Assembly (NCBI GenBank): GCA_004431415.1
Contig: QPMI01000029.1
Location: forward strand, 1 to 64,000
DNA: 64,000 bases
Reading direction: 5' to 3'
Source: Cyanophora paradoxa
Taxonomy: Eukaryota; Glaucocystophyceae; Cyanophorales; Cyanophoraceae
Shown here: positions 1-9,878 of the stretch, piece after piece
Layout of the letters: every line of letters begins with the position of its first letter
Position numbering within the stretch: the stretch's first letter is position 1
Notes under the pieces: generated by a model
What the model saw: only the letters and a program-made list of their open reading frames with translations
The model's database searches: none
Told to the model about the DNA's origin: nothing
Program-made: the position numbers and the translations under genes

Positions 1-3000
1 TGGGCCGTCACCCTTGCCTCCTTCGCCGGTACCCGCGCGCGCGTACCCCCTTCTTTCCAGCTTCCCACTCTACCCTGTACCCCCAGCCTCCGCGGAGTCG
101 GCGGAGCTGCACCCCGCCCTCGTCGCCGCCGCGCCCTTCTGGAGGCCGCCCCCCGACGACGTCGGGGTACACGTACCCCCTAACCCCCCCCCCCCCCCTT
201 TCTCCTCCTCTAATATCTTCCTCCTCTTAGGTCTTTGAGGGCGGCGCGGCGCTGACGCTGAACGCCGAGGTCGAGCCGGGGCGCTCCCCCGGGGTACGGC
301 CCCTCATCCGCCTCGCCATTGACTGGGTACGTCCTTCTTTCTTTCTCAGCTACTCTCCTCTATCTATCTCGTCCTCGCTCTCATTTCTTTGCGCAGGCGG
401 TGGCGGCGCCCGGCTCGGCGCGCTGCGCCCTGCGCCTCCGGTGCCCCTCGCCCCTCGCCCTTCTTAGCTTCTTCTTCCTCTTCTTCTTCCTCTTTATAAG
501 CTCACACCCCTTATTAGCTTATTCGCTTCTTAGCTTCTTAGCTTCTTAGCCTCTTCTTCCTATTAGCTTACGCCTCGCCCCTTCGTTCGCCCCCAGGTGC
601 CCAGCGACGACGCGGGAGATGGGCCGCTCGGCCGACTCGTGGGTCACGACCCCCGAGGGCACCGCCGCCCTCTCCGCCGCCGCGCTCGCCGGCGAGACCT
701 GCGAGTGCGCCCCTATCTCTCCTCATATAACTAAAGAATACCGTTGGGTTTAATGTTGGATTACTAATTACACGTACATCTCCACCGCCTGGTCCCCAAG
801 TATCATAAACACCCCCGAAGAACATTGCTTTTAATACTAAAAGTAAAGCACCACTTCCTAAAAGCATTAAATGAATGCCCCTATCTCTCCTCTATATATC
901 TTTCAGCCTTGTCTGAAGCCTTCCTTCGAATTCGTTCGCAGGGGCGACCCCTCCGCCATCGCGTGGGAGATCGGGTGCCAGGTGCGCCGGTCGCCGTACT
1001 CCCGTTGTTTGTTTTCACTACCCCCTGACGCTCAATCTCCCCCCTGCAGCACCCAAACTCGACCTTCGACGCGTACCTCTCGTCGCGTACCCCCCCGTTC
1101 TCCATGACGCGCCTGTACTCCTCCGCGGACCGCGAGTGGGGTACCCTTCTTTTTCTTCTTTTCGCCCCGTTCCTTCTAACCAAACCCTCTACCCCCGCCC
1201 TCTTCTTCGTTCGCAGTCTCCCGCACATCCGTCGCCATGCGAATGCAGGTCAAGGTGCGGTACCCCCCTTCTCTCTCCCTGTACCCCCGCCCACCCGACC
1301 CCCCGACCAGGTACCCCCCGGGGAGTGGGACCTGCGCCTGGGGGGCCTCCTCCTCACCCGCGTCTGCGAAGTGGTGCCGTACCCCTCCATCACCCTTCCC
1401 CTCCCCCACCCTCCTCCCGAGGCGAACGAACGAGCGAGCGAGCGAGCGAGCGAGCGAACGTTAAATCTTGGATCTATACGTTAGAACGGCTCCGCTGGGC
1501 GGCTAGTGCCCTTTGCTCGCTGATGGACGGCTCCACTGCGAACGGCTCCGCTGCGCGGCTAATGGGACGGGAGCGGGGCCGCTCGCTGCCCTCGCCTCGA
1601 ATGAACCTCGTCGGGCAGTTCAACGTGGAGCGGAACCGGACGCGCGTCTCGCGGGTGAACGTCGTCCGCTGGAACGGCCTCACCGGCACCTGGCAGGTCC
1701 GCCCCGCCCGCCCCGCGCCCGAGACGCCCGTCGCCGCCGCCTGCCGAACGAGGCCCGAAACTTTAGCCGGGGGCCCGCCCGTAGCCTTCGCTAGCTCGCC
1801 CTGCCCTGGGCCCGCTGCCCTCCCTTTGGATATCTCACGGCGTTGAAGCTCTTTATCATGGCCCGCGCTCCAAGCTCGCCACGGCGCCTCTCGTTTCGGG
1901 GGCTCGCTCGCTCCCTCACGTCACCCCGCGCCGCGGCGTCTCAGAAGCCCGTCGCTTAGCTCGCCTAGCTCGCTCTCCCTTAGGGCATCCTAGGGCCTCG
2001 ACGCTCGCCCTTCCGCCGCGCCCCGCCGGCCAGCGAGGGATCGGCGCCCCGCAAGGACCTTCTTAGTACATTTATGAACATCTTTTGGCCTTGTGCCTCT
2101 CGCCTCGGGGGTTCTTGCGCTCAGCCCGTGGCCGAATACTATTATTATACTATACTATTAGGATGCCTTGGCGCTCTATATTTAGCCCTGGGGCGGCTCA
2201 CTCCGCTCACTCGCCCCGCGGCGTGCGCAGGCGGCGGCGACGGCGTTCGCGCCCTCGTACGCGAGCCTGCCCCAGTTCTACCGCTCCTCCACCTACACCC
2301 AGGTCCCCGGGGCGCGGGGCCGGGCGTGGCGGGGGCGGGCCGGAGTCTAGGGCGGCGGGGGGGGAGGGGGGGGAGGGGGGGGGAACCGGCGGCGGGGGGG
2401 GGGGGGCGGGGCGGGGGGGGGGGGGGCGGGGCGGGGGTAGCGATGGACGCGGAGGATGGCTTGGGAAAAGAGAGGGGGCGGGGCGAGGCGTGCTCGGCTC
2501 CGGTCCCTTCTCGTATACTATGGCCCGCTTATATTATTATTTAGCACACTTCGTGCATCTTTAAGGTCCTGGCGCCTAACGATCGTATTGTTTTCGCATT
2601 GTCCCTGATCGGATTGTCTCGGCCCCTGCAGACCTCGGGGTCGGGCCAGGAGGTGGTCAACGCGGGAGGGTCCAGCACCGGCATCGCCGGCCCCGCCCCC
2701 GCCGCCGCCGCCGTGGCCCGCCGCCGCCGCCTCTCTTCCCTGTCTTCTTCTTCTCTTCCCGCCCAGTGCCCTGCCTCATCCTCTCCCTCCTCTCCTCATG
2801 ACGGCGCCGCGTCCTTTGTAATGTGCGGCGTACCCCCTCCCCTTCTGCCACTCCCCGCCCTTATCGATTCCTGTGTTAATTCAGATCGGACGGGCGCCGA
2901 GAGGGCGCGCTGCGCCGGGGCGTCGCGGCGCTGGGGCGGGCGGCCGCCCGCGCCCTCCTCCTCCTCGCCGGCCGCCGGTCCGAGCCCGCTCCCCCTCCTC

Positions 3001-6000
3001 CCACCCACCTCCACGACGACGACTCCTTTCCTCCACACCTCCACGACCCCGTCGACCGCCCCCGCCGGGCCCCCCTCGGCTTCTCCTCCTCCCCCTCCTT
3101 CGCCTCCGCCTCCGCCAAAGAGCCACTGCCGGCGCCGGGCAACCTGACGGAGATCGTGGACGTATCCGTCGAGATCTTCTTTGGCGGCTTCGGTGCGCCC
3201 GCCGCCTTATATTATTAGCGCTCTTAGGACACCTAAGGACACCTTAGCGCACTCTTAGTACACCTTATGTCATTATTTAGCACTCTTAGGACACCTTATG
3301 TTATTTAGCTCTAGGCCCGCCCGCCCATCCGCGCCCGCCCGCCCCGGGACCAAAGCACAGGGAGCCGGGAGGAGGGGGGATAGAGAGAGGCGTAGCTCTA
3401 GCGCTCGTGACGGGCGGCGGGGCCGGGCCGATCTAGTCTAGTCTAGTGCCGGGAGAGGAGAGGAGAGGAGAGAGATGAGGAGAGGGGGGCCGGTCCGATC
3501 AGAGGCCGCGCCATGCCATCTTCACACTTGATCCCCATCTAAACTCAACCCCCTCCGGAAAGAGTCTGACTACTCCCCTCCACCCTCCCCCCGCCCCTCC
3601 AGGCTGGTCCTCGTGGACGGTGGCGACGCTGCTGAAGCGGAGCGCGGGCGTCGCCGAGCGCCGCGTGATCGACGGCGGCCGCGTGCCCATCGTCCCCGGT
3701 GCGCTCGAGCTGAGACGTAAACGCATAAAACGCTCAAATGCATAAATAATAGTAGATCCCGCGCTCACACTATTGATTTGGTGCCGCCGAGGCGGTTGGG
3801 TTGATTTCGCCCCGCCCCGCCCCGCCCGAGGGTATTGATTTCGCCCCGCCCCGCCCCGCCCGAGGGCCCCGAGGCGGTTGGGTTGGGTTGGATCTAGGCT
3901 GTGCGGTTGGAGTTGCGTTTCTTCACTCTACTTCAGAAGACATATGCTTTAATCCACAGCGCGTCCCCGTCGTCCGTCCCCGGCGCGCGCTGTGCCCTGA
4001 AACATAAACGCACAAAACGCTCAAACGCATAGAATAGTAGATCCCGCGCTCACTTTATTGATTTGGGGGGCCGCCCCGCCCCGCCCCGCCCCGCCCGAGG
4101 GCCCCGAGGCTGTGCGCGCGCACAGTGCCCCGGATAGATAGATGAATAAACGCACAAACGCATGAATATAGTAGATCTCGAGCTCTCGCCCTGTCCGCCC
4201 ACCCCGACCCGCCCCGCACCATCGCGCCCACGCGGCTACGCTTTGCTCCTTTGCTCCCCTGCCTGCCCTCACTCGCTCGCCCTCGCGCCCTCCTCCCTCT
4301 CCCTCGCAGGGACCCTCCGCCTCATCCACGAGCCGGAGACCTACGTCGTCATCGACACCCTCACGGTCCGCCCCCCCCCTACCCCCCTACCCCCCCCCTC
4401 CCTTCGTTCGTACCTCGCGGTCTCCCTCCTGACCTCTGCTGCCCCCCCTCCTCCCCCCCCCCGCAGATGGGCGTGGTGGTGATCGTGGGCGTCTCGTTCG
4501 TCCTCGCCATCCTCGCCAATCTCTACGGCCGGTGCGCGAGGAAGAGGGGAGGTGATAAAGAACAGCTAGAGCCGCCTTAGGTTACCTCTTAGGCCATCCT
4601 GTGCGCGAGAAAGAGCCGACGGGAGTGGAGTCGATAAGAGCGGAGTTGAGTTGATAGAGGACACCGAGTGCGGCCAAAGCATAGGGAGCCGGGAGGAGAG
4701 GGGGTAGGGAGAGGCGTTGCTCTCCTACCCCCCTACCCTCCCGCACATCCATTGATCGTGGGCGGCTAGGTGCCGGCAAGCCACGCGTGCCTGGCACCTA
4801 GCCTCACCTAGAGCCGCCTTTCCGCCGCAATCTAGAGCCGCCTTAGGCTGTATCTTAGCTATCCTCGCCAACCTCTACGGACCTGCAGCCGTGCCTTTCC
4901 CGAGCCCTGACCTAAACCTTGCTCTAGCCCCCCCCCCCTCCCTCTCCCGGCGCCCCCGCGCCCCCCGCCTCGCCCCACCCCGCCCCGCCCCCCGCGCCCC
5001 TCACGGGCCGCCCCTCTGCCCCTCCTTCCTCGGCATGACTTGATGGGACCTGACCTGACCTCCCCCCCCCCCCCCCCCCCCCCCCAGGATGTTCTCGATG
5101 GAGGCGGTGGAGCAGGAGGAGTACCTCGCCCCCTTCATGCGCCCCGCCGTGCCCCCCGCCCCCGCCCGCCCCTCCCGCCCCGCCCCGCTCGCCCGATCCT
5201 TCGTTTGCTTGGATGAGGGGTCTAGAGATGGTCTCGCTCGCTCGATCGAAGTTCCCGCTCGGCCTCACCCCCTCGCTCCGTTCGTCCGCCGCAGACGCGG
5301 GCGAAGCGGCGGCGGCGGCGGCGCCCGCAGCAGCAGGACGCCGCCTCCGTCGTCAAGCGCCCCGCCCAGGTCCGAGCTTTGGAGAAGCCGGCGAGAAGCT
5401 TAGCGAGAAACCGCCTTGGTTTCCGAGAATGGTCCGAGAAGCTTAGGTCCGAGAATGCCTTCCTAGGCGAAGCGCAGATCCTCCAGGCGAAGGCGAGAAG
5501 CGTAGCGCATGGGGGTCGGGCGTGAGGAAGAAGCCGGCGAGAAGCTCAGCGAGAAACCGCCCTGGTTTCTTAGGAGCCGCCTAGGTTTCTAGGTTTCTAG
5601 TTCGCGCACTCGACTTTCTAGCAAGCTAGGCTTCCTGTCTTCCCCCAGCCGGCCCTGACGGCCGGCGCAGCCGCGCCTGGGCGGCGGGCCCGGCATCCTC
5701 GCCCGCCTCGGAGGGGGAGGGGGCAGGCAGGCCGCCTACTCCGCTGGAGGAGGAGGAGGGGGCGGGTGGGGCGGCGGCGTCTACCGCCAGGGGTGCGAGC
5801 TGTGTACCCCATGTACCCCATCCTTTGTTTGTTTGTTCGAGGATTCTTCTTCGTTCGCAGAGGCGGAGCGGACGGCTCCGAGTGGGGGTTCGAGAACATC
5901 GAGCTGGCCGCGCGGAGGTTCGAACCCGCGCGGGGCCGCTTTCTCCTTCGATCATAAGCGCCCTTTGTTCGCAGCGACGGGCGCCCGAGCAACCGCAGCG

Positions 6001-8151
6001 GTTGGGCCGGCGCCGGCGCCGGTGCCGGCGCAGGCGGCGGGCCGGGGGCTCCTTCAGGCGACCCCGGCGCGTCGGGCAGCCCCGGCGGGCCCGAACGGGA
6101 CGGAGCGCCCGAGGGCGCCGCGACTGCGCTGGGTCCCGGGCGGGCGAGTCCTCCGGGGCGGCGGCGGCTCAGCAGCAGCGGCGGCGGGCGCGCCGGGCGG
6201 AGCGGGCGGAGCGGGCGTACCGGGGACGGCTCGGCCGGCCCAAGCGGGTCCGGGGGCGTCGGCGGCATCGGCGGCGGCGGCGGCGGCGGCGGAGGCGGCG
6301 GAGGCGGCCAGCGCGGGCGCGGCGTGGTCCGCAGCCCCGCCCTTTCTTCTTCTTTTTCCTCTCGCGGGATTCGAACCCGGGCCCCGCGCGCGCAGGGCTC
6401 CTCGGAGTCGGGCTCCTCCGGGGGGGAGGAGGAGGAGGATCCCTTCGAGCTCGACATGAACGTGCGCGATTCGCGTACCCCCCAAAACCTCTTCCCCCCA
6501 ACTTCTCAAAATAAGCCGCAGGGGGCGGGGATCGGGATGGGGGCGGCGGCGGCGGCCTCTGTGGGGCTCGGCCCCGACGTCCGCTCGGCCCCGCCCAAGG
6601 CGCCCAACGGCATGGTCCTCGCGCCGGCCCCGCGGCCCACGCCGCCCGGCATCCTAAGGGCCCCGCGCGTCGGGCGGGCCCCGGGGGCGGCTCGCCTCAC
6701 TCTCGAGGGCCTAAACGACGGCGCCGGCCGCGACGCCGACCGCGCTCTCGACCCCGTTCGCACCGTACCCCCCCTCCCCCTTACCTGAGGCTTTACCCCG
6801 CCTCCCTCGCGATCGAAGGGCGAGATCAGCGCCCGATCCCGCCTGTCGGCGTACAGGTGTACCCCCTTTCTTCCTTCCTCCTTCGCCCGCCGTTCCGCTC
6901 ACGCTGTACCCCCCGCACAGCGCCGCCACCACCGCCAAGCACACCGTAGACGGCTTCTGGGTGCTGAAGCGGGCACGTGCCCCTCGGTCCACTTCCCCCT
7001 TCCCCGCCCTTCTAAAAATAGGCCGCCGCAGGTGGTCCGGTCGGCGTCGAAGAAATCACTTCGTTCGCGTGTCTCGAGCGCCCCCCCGTCTCGTCACGCC
7101 TCCGCCGACGAAGGGAGTACGCAAATTCGGAAAAGATAAAAGGAATGCAGCGCGCTCACCGTTTTCGGCGCAGCGCGGCGGACTCTCTTCCCCCCCGGGG
7201 CCGGCACGGGTCTCCGCATCCCATCCGACCCCAACACGCGCGAGCCCTCCCCGGACGTACGCGTACCCCCCTTTCCAGTCTCGTACTCCCTTCTGATCCT
7301 TTCGGCGCAGCCGTCGTCCCGGGGGACAGGGCTTGGCCCGGGTACGGTCCGCACGCACCGCTCCATGCGCTCTATGAAGAGCTCCCTGGCCACTCTCGAC
7401 GTTCGTACCCCTCTCCGCGCTGCTGAAAATAGCGCGGGCGCCGATTCCGGTACCCCGGCCGGCGCGCAGGAGGATGCTGAGGAGGGGGTAAGCCCCGTCC
7501 ACCGCAACGGGGCCGGGGGGCCCGCAGACTTCCCAAGCCCGCCCCAGGTACTCCTCGCCGAGATTCGACGTACCCCTGCTCTGCCCCTGGGGTACAACGT
7601 TTTTGCTTTCGCAGGACGGCATCGCCCTTAAGATCGCGTCGCTGCGGGCCCGCCGGGAGCAGATCTACGCCGAGACGGGTACGGGTGCCGGCAGGCCCTC
7701 CTCCGCCGGTCCCAGCGTCACCCTCGCGGTACCCCTCTCCCACCTCTTCCCGCCCGCATCCAGTGTACCCCGCCCGAATCTATTTTTAGGTGCGGGAGGC
7801 GTTAGACGCGGAGCAGCCGCTGGCCTCGAAGATGCCTCTGCTGCCGCGAAAGTGGGGCGGGAACGTCTCCGCACGATCGGTGGCCTCGAACGGGAGCAAG
7901 GCGAGCGCGCGCACCCCTGGCCCCCTCTTTCCTGTACCCATCTGAAACGCACGTGTGTGCGCGTACCCCCGGCAGGCCCTGATCGTGGTGACCACGGAGA
8001 CTGTGCGCCGAGTACCCCCCTGCCATCCCGGCCCCGCCCCCGCCGCCCGTTCTGAGGCGTACCCCCCGCAGAACCAAGACGTGCTGCCCCCGCTTCAGCG
8101 TGGCGTCCGGGGCCGCAGCGAGGCGGGCAGCGCCCAGATCTCGCCCCGCTG
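1..8151 (+). CDS. Single-pass membrane protein with cytosolic tail, many exons, 5' end outside window
   Basis: Reading-frame blocks bounded by plausible GT-AG introns run from the left edge to a stop at 8149-8151. Early blocks (87-166, 231-293, about 600-705, 945-1110, 1590-1690, 2230-2300, 3120-3190, 3601-3700, 4310-4367) look like a secreted ectodomain. The block near 1600-1690 contains [13 protein letters not shown] followed by [12 protein letters not shown], which resembles the repeats of Rax2/cortical-marker beta-propeller proteins. Exon 4467-4531 encodes a membrane segment ([19 protein letters not shown]). It splices in phase into 5088, which starts [18 protein letters not shown], so I treat both halves as one gene. 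The tail then has a basic patch (about 5294-5369) and low-complexity Gly/Ser/acidic stretches. The last blocks are about 7307-7406, 7614-7677, 7791-7910, 7974-8010 and 8070-8151. Rax2 kinship is inference; exact exon borders in the tail are uncertain. Confidence 0.55.
709..892 (-). other. psbC (fragment): Plastid psbC fragment in nuclear intron (NUPT) with 16-bp flanking direct repeats
   Basis: Positions 725-876 are AT-rich inside a GC-rich gene. Read on the minus strand they encode [20 protein letters not shown] and [14 protein letters not shown]. This is the characteristic stretch of the photosystem II CP43 protein (psbC), about 50 residues of it. The same 16 bases, gcccctatctctcctc, stand at 709-724 and 877-892, flanking the insert exactly. 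Removing the insert and one repeat leaves a normal short intron of the surrounding gene. It is a non-functional organelle DNA insertion. The psbC identity is from recognised protein sequence; the target-duplication reading is inference. Confidence 0.88.
3193..3310. repeat. Intronic minisatellite of TTAGGACACCTTA-type units
   Basis: Within an intron of the membrane-protein gene the words cttaggacacct, ttagcgcactcttag and accttatg recur about four times in slightly altered order. No coding frame or RNA fold is evident. It is a degenerate tandem repeat. Confidence 0.6.
3717..4185. repeat. Three dispersed copies of an intronic AT-rich/C-rich repeat
   Basis: A roughly 50-bp unit (aaacgcataaaacgctcaa, ending agtagatcccgcgctcac) occurs at about 3718-3768, 4004-4052 and 4147-4183. 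Between copies lie runs of ccccg pentamers followed by gagggccccgagg. The block lies in one intron between the exons ending near 3700 and starting near 4310. Confidence 0.7.
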
Positions 8152-8256
8152 ATCTAGTTAGCGGGGTACGCAAGTACCCAGGAGCAAAAGATGCAAAATC
8201 GATCGATCCGATTCGAACACGAGCTTGGGATGGGGGGAGGGGGGAGGAGCCCGCAG

Positions 8257-9553
8257 CTACGCTTTCCGGCCTGCGGGACGAACGAACGGCGGGGGCGGTC
8301 ATTATTTTAGACGGGCGGGAGCGGAACCAGGGTGGTAGGGGGGAAGGGATCGAGGGGGGGTACGCGCGTACCCTCGACGAGGACGATGTGCCAGCCGTTG
8401 GCGCCCTTGAACGGCTCCGTGCACTTCCCGACGGGCGTGTTGAAGGCCTTGTCCTGGAAGATACCCTGCATGCGCCCCGGCCCGGCCCGGCGTGTGAGTG
8501 GGACGGCGCGCTCGCGAGCGATCCAGCAGGCGGACGGCTATAGCTAGCCAGCGGGCGGGTCGGAGCTAAGATTCAGGAGTGCGACTTTGCATCCGCTCGC
8601 AAACTAGCAAGCGGATGCAAGATGGCGAAGCCGTATGGGCCGGTGCGCTAGCGAGCTGCTTGCAGGTTGGAGCTAGCCAAAGACGGTTCGCGCGGTCGTG
8701 CAGGCAACTTTCCTGTGGACCGAGGGGACCGAGGCCGGGTTCTGGGCGGGCGGGCGGCTACGGCGGCGGCTGGGGCCACGGGCGGGGGACTAGTTCTGGG
8801 ATCTGGATTCTAGGATCTGGGTCCGGGTTCTCCTCTAGGGTTCTAGGCCATGTGAGAGCGGGCGCCGCACCTCCATCTTGCCGCGGGGGAACCAGCCTGC
8901 GCACGCAAGAGCGAGCGAGGGAGCGAGCGTGAGCGGCCCCGGCGGCGGGGCGGGGCGGCGGGCGGCGGGCTCGAGCCGGCGCTCGCTCGCGCACCGAGAT
9001 CTCCGCCCTTCTTGCCCGACGAGCACTCGCTGCGGGGCGGCGCGGCGGAGGCGGAGGAGGCGGAGGCGCGTCGGTCGACCGAGACGCGACCGCCGACCGG
9101 CGGCGGTGGGCTGGGCTCGGCACCTGTACTCCATGGCGAGCTTCCCGAACTCCGGGGGCGGCACCTTGTTGCCGTCATTGATCCATCCCTCCTGCAGCTT
9201 CTGCGGGGCGGAAGCCGCGCGGCGGCGCGTTAGCTGCGGCCATCGGGCGGCGAGGGGACTGCGCGGCGAACCTTGTAGCACTCCATGATCTTGCCGTTCT
9301 TCTGCAATGGCGGCGGACGCCCGTCAGATCGCGCGAGCGACGAAGCATTCGGCATTGGGCGCCGCCAGCGCCGGCCGCGCTTCCGCTGACCTCGCACAGG
9401 ATGTGCCGCGCCTTCACGTGGTTCTGCGGCGCATGCGGGGCTTCAGGACGCGCGCGTGCGCTCGAAGCGCGGCCGAGCCAGACTCACGCAGGTGCCCATC
9501 TTGTCGTCGTCATCCGCCTTGCCCTTGCCCTTCCCACCTGCCTTGGGGCCCAT
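8257..9553 (-). CDS. PIN4: Par14/PIN4-type parvulin peptidyl-prolyl isomerase, complete
   Basis: The enzyme would catalyse cis-trans isomerisation of X-Pro bonds; PIN4/Par14 proteins are nuclear and mitochondrial and linked to ribosome biogenesis. Eight minus-strand exons chain in phase: 9488-9553, 9391-9423, 9272-9301, 9124-9200, 8995-9029, 8871-8896, 8372-8465 and 8257-8270. They give 124 residues, close to the usual 130. The N-terminus is a Gly/Lys-rich tail (MGPKAGGKGKGKADDDDKMG), as in PIN4. Then come NHVKARHILCE, the kinked-helix segment ending in EFGKLAMEYS, ECSSGKKGGDLGWFPRGKM, FQDKAFNTPVGKCTEPFKGA and finally GWHIVLVEGRKA. These are the parvulin core, including the conserved His of RHIL and of GWHI. 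Two exons are 30 and 33 bases and the last only 14. It is convergent with the membrane-protein gene and divergent from the phosphatase. Confidence 0.93.
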
Positions 9554-9878
9554 CGTGCGTGGCTTTGTGAGTGGCGAGGTCCTGCCGCGGGTACAGGTGC
9601 GCCGTCGGGGTCAAGGGGTACACACGTGCGCGGAGAGCCGCAGCTGCAGATCCAGCGCCGAATCTAGGCCAGCGGACGCTACCAGCAGTGCCGGAACACC
9701 TGCAGAGCTCGCGGCCGACGCAGATGCCCGCCCGCAGCCCGCCGCCTGGGCCGGCGCCTTGTGAAAGTTCGCCCCTGTTAGCGCACGGGGCGGCGAGGGG
9801 CGCGCAGCGGGATTGCACTTGTAAGACGGTGCGGGAGCTCACTGTCCGCGCTGGGCTCGCAAAGCTGATGGCCCGCAG
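9554..9878. promoter_or_regulatory. Divergent spacer between PIN4 and the metallophosphatase
   Basis: About 325 bases separate the PIN4 start from the first recognised phosphatase exon. It probably holds both promoters and the phosphatase's first coding exon. An ATG at 9724 followed by a Pro/Ala-rich frame is a candidate start, but its donor phase does not fit the acceptor at 9878. I see no TATA box. Confidence 0.35.

Noticed and set aside
1425-1465. gagc/gaac tandem run suggesting a CRISPR-like or regulatory array
   Set aside because: It is a plain 4-bp microsatellite (cgag)n in an intron; no spaced repeats anywhere in the window resemble CRISPR.
2340-2450. Gly-rich coding frame over the G-run region
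   Set aside because: The frame is only poly-G translation in an intron; no splice-consistent exon could be placed there.
6170-6330. Arg-rich versus Gly-rich frames as separate small genes
   Set aside because: Both are frames of one GC-rich low-complexity tail segment of the left-edge gene; I could not choose the true frame but see no independent gene.
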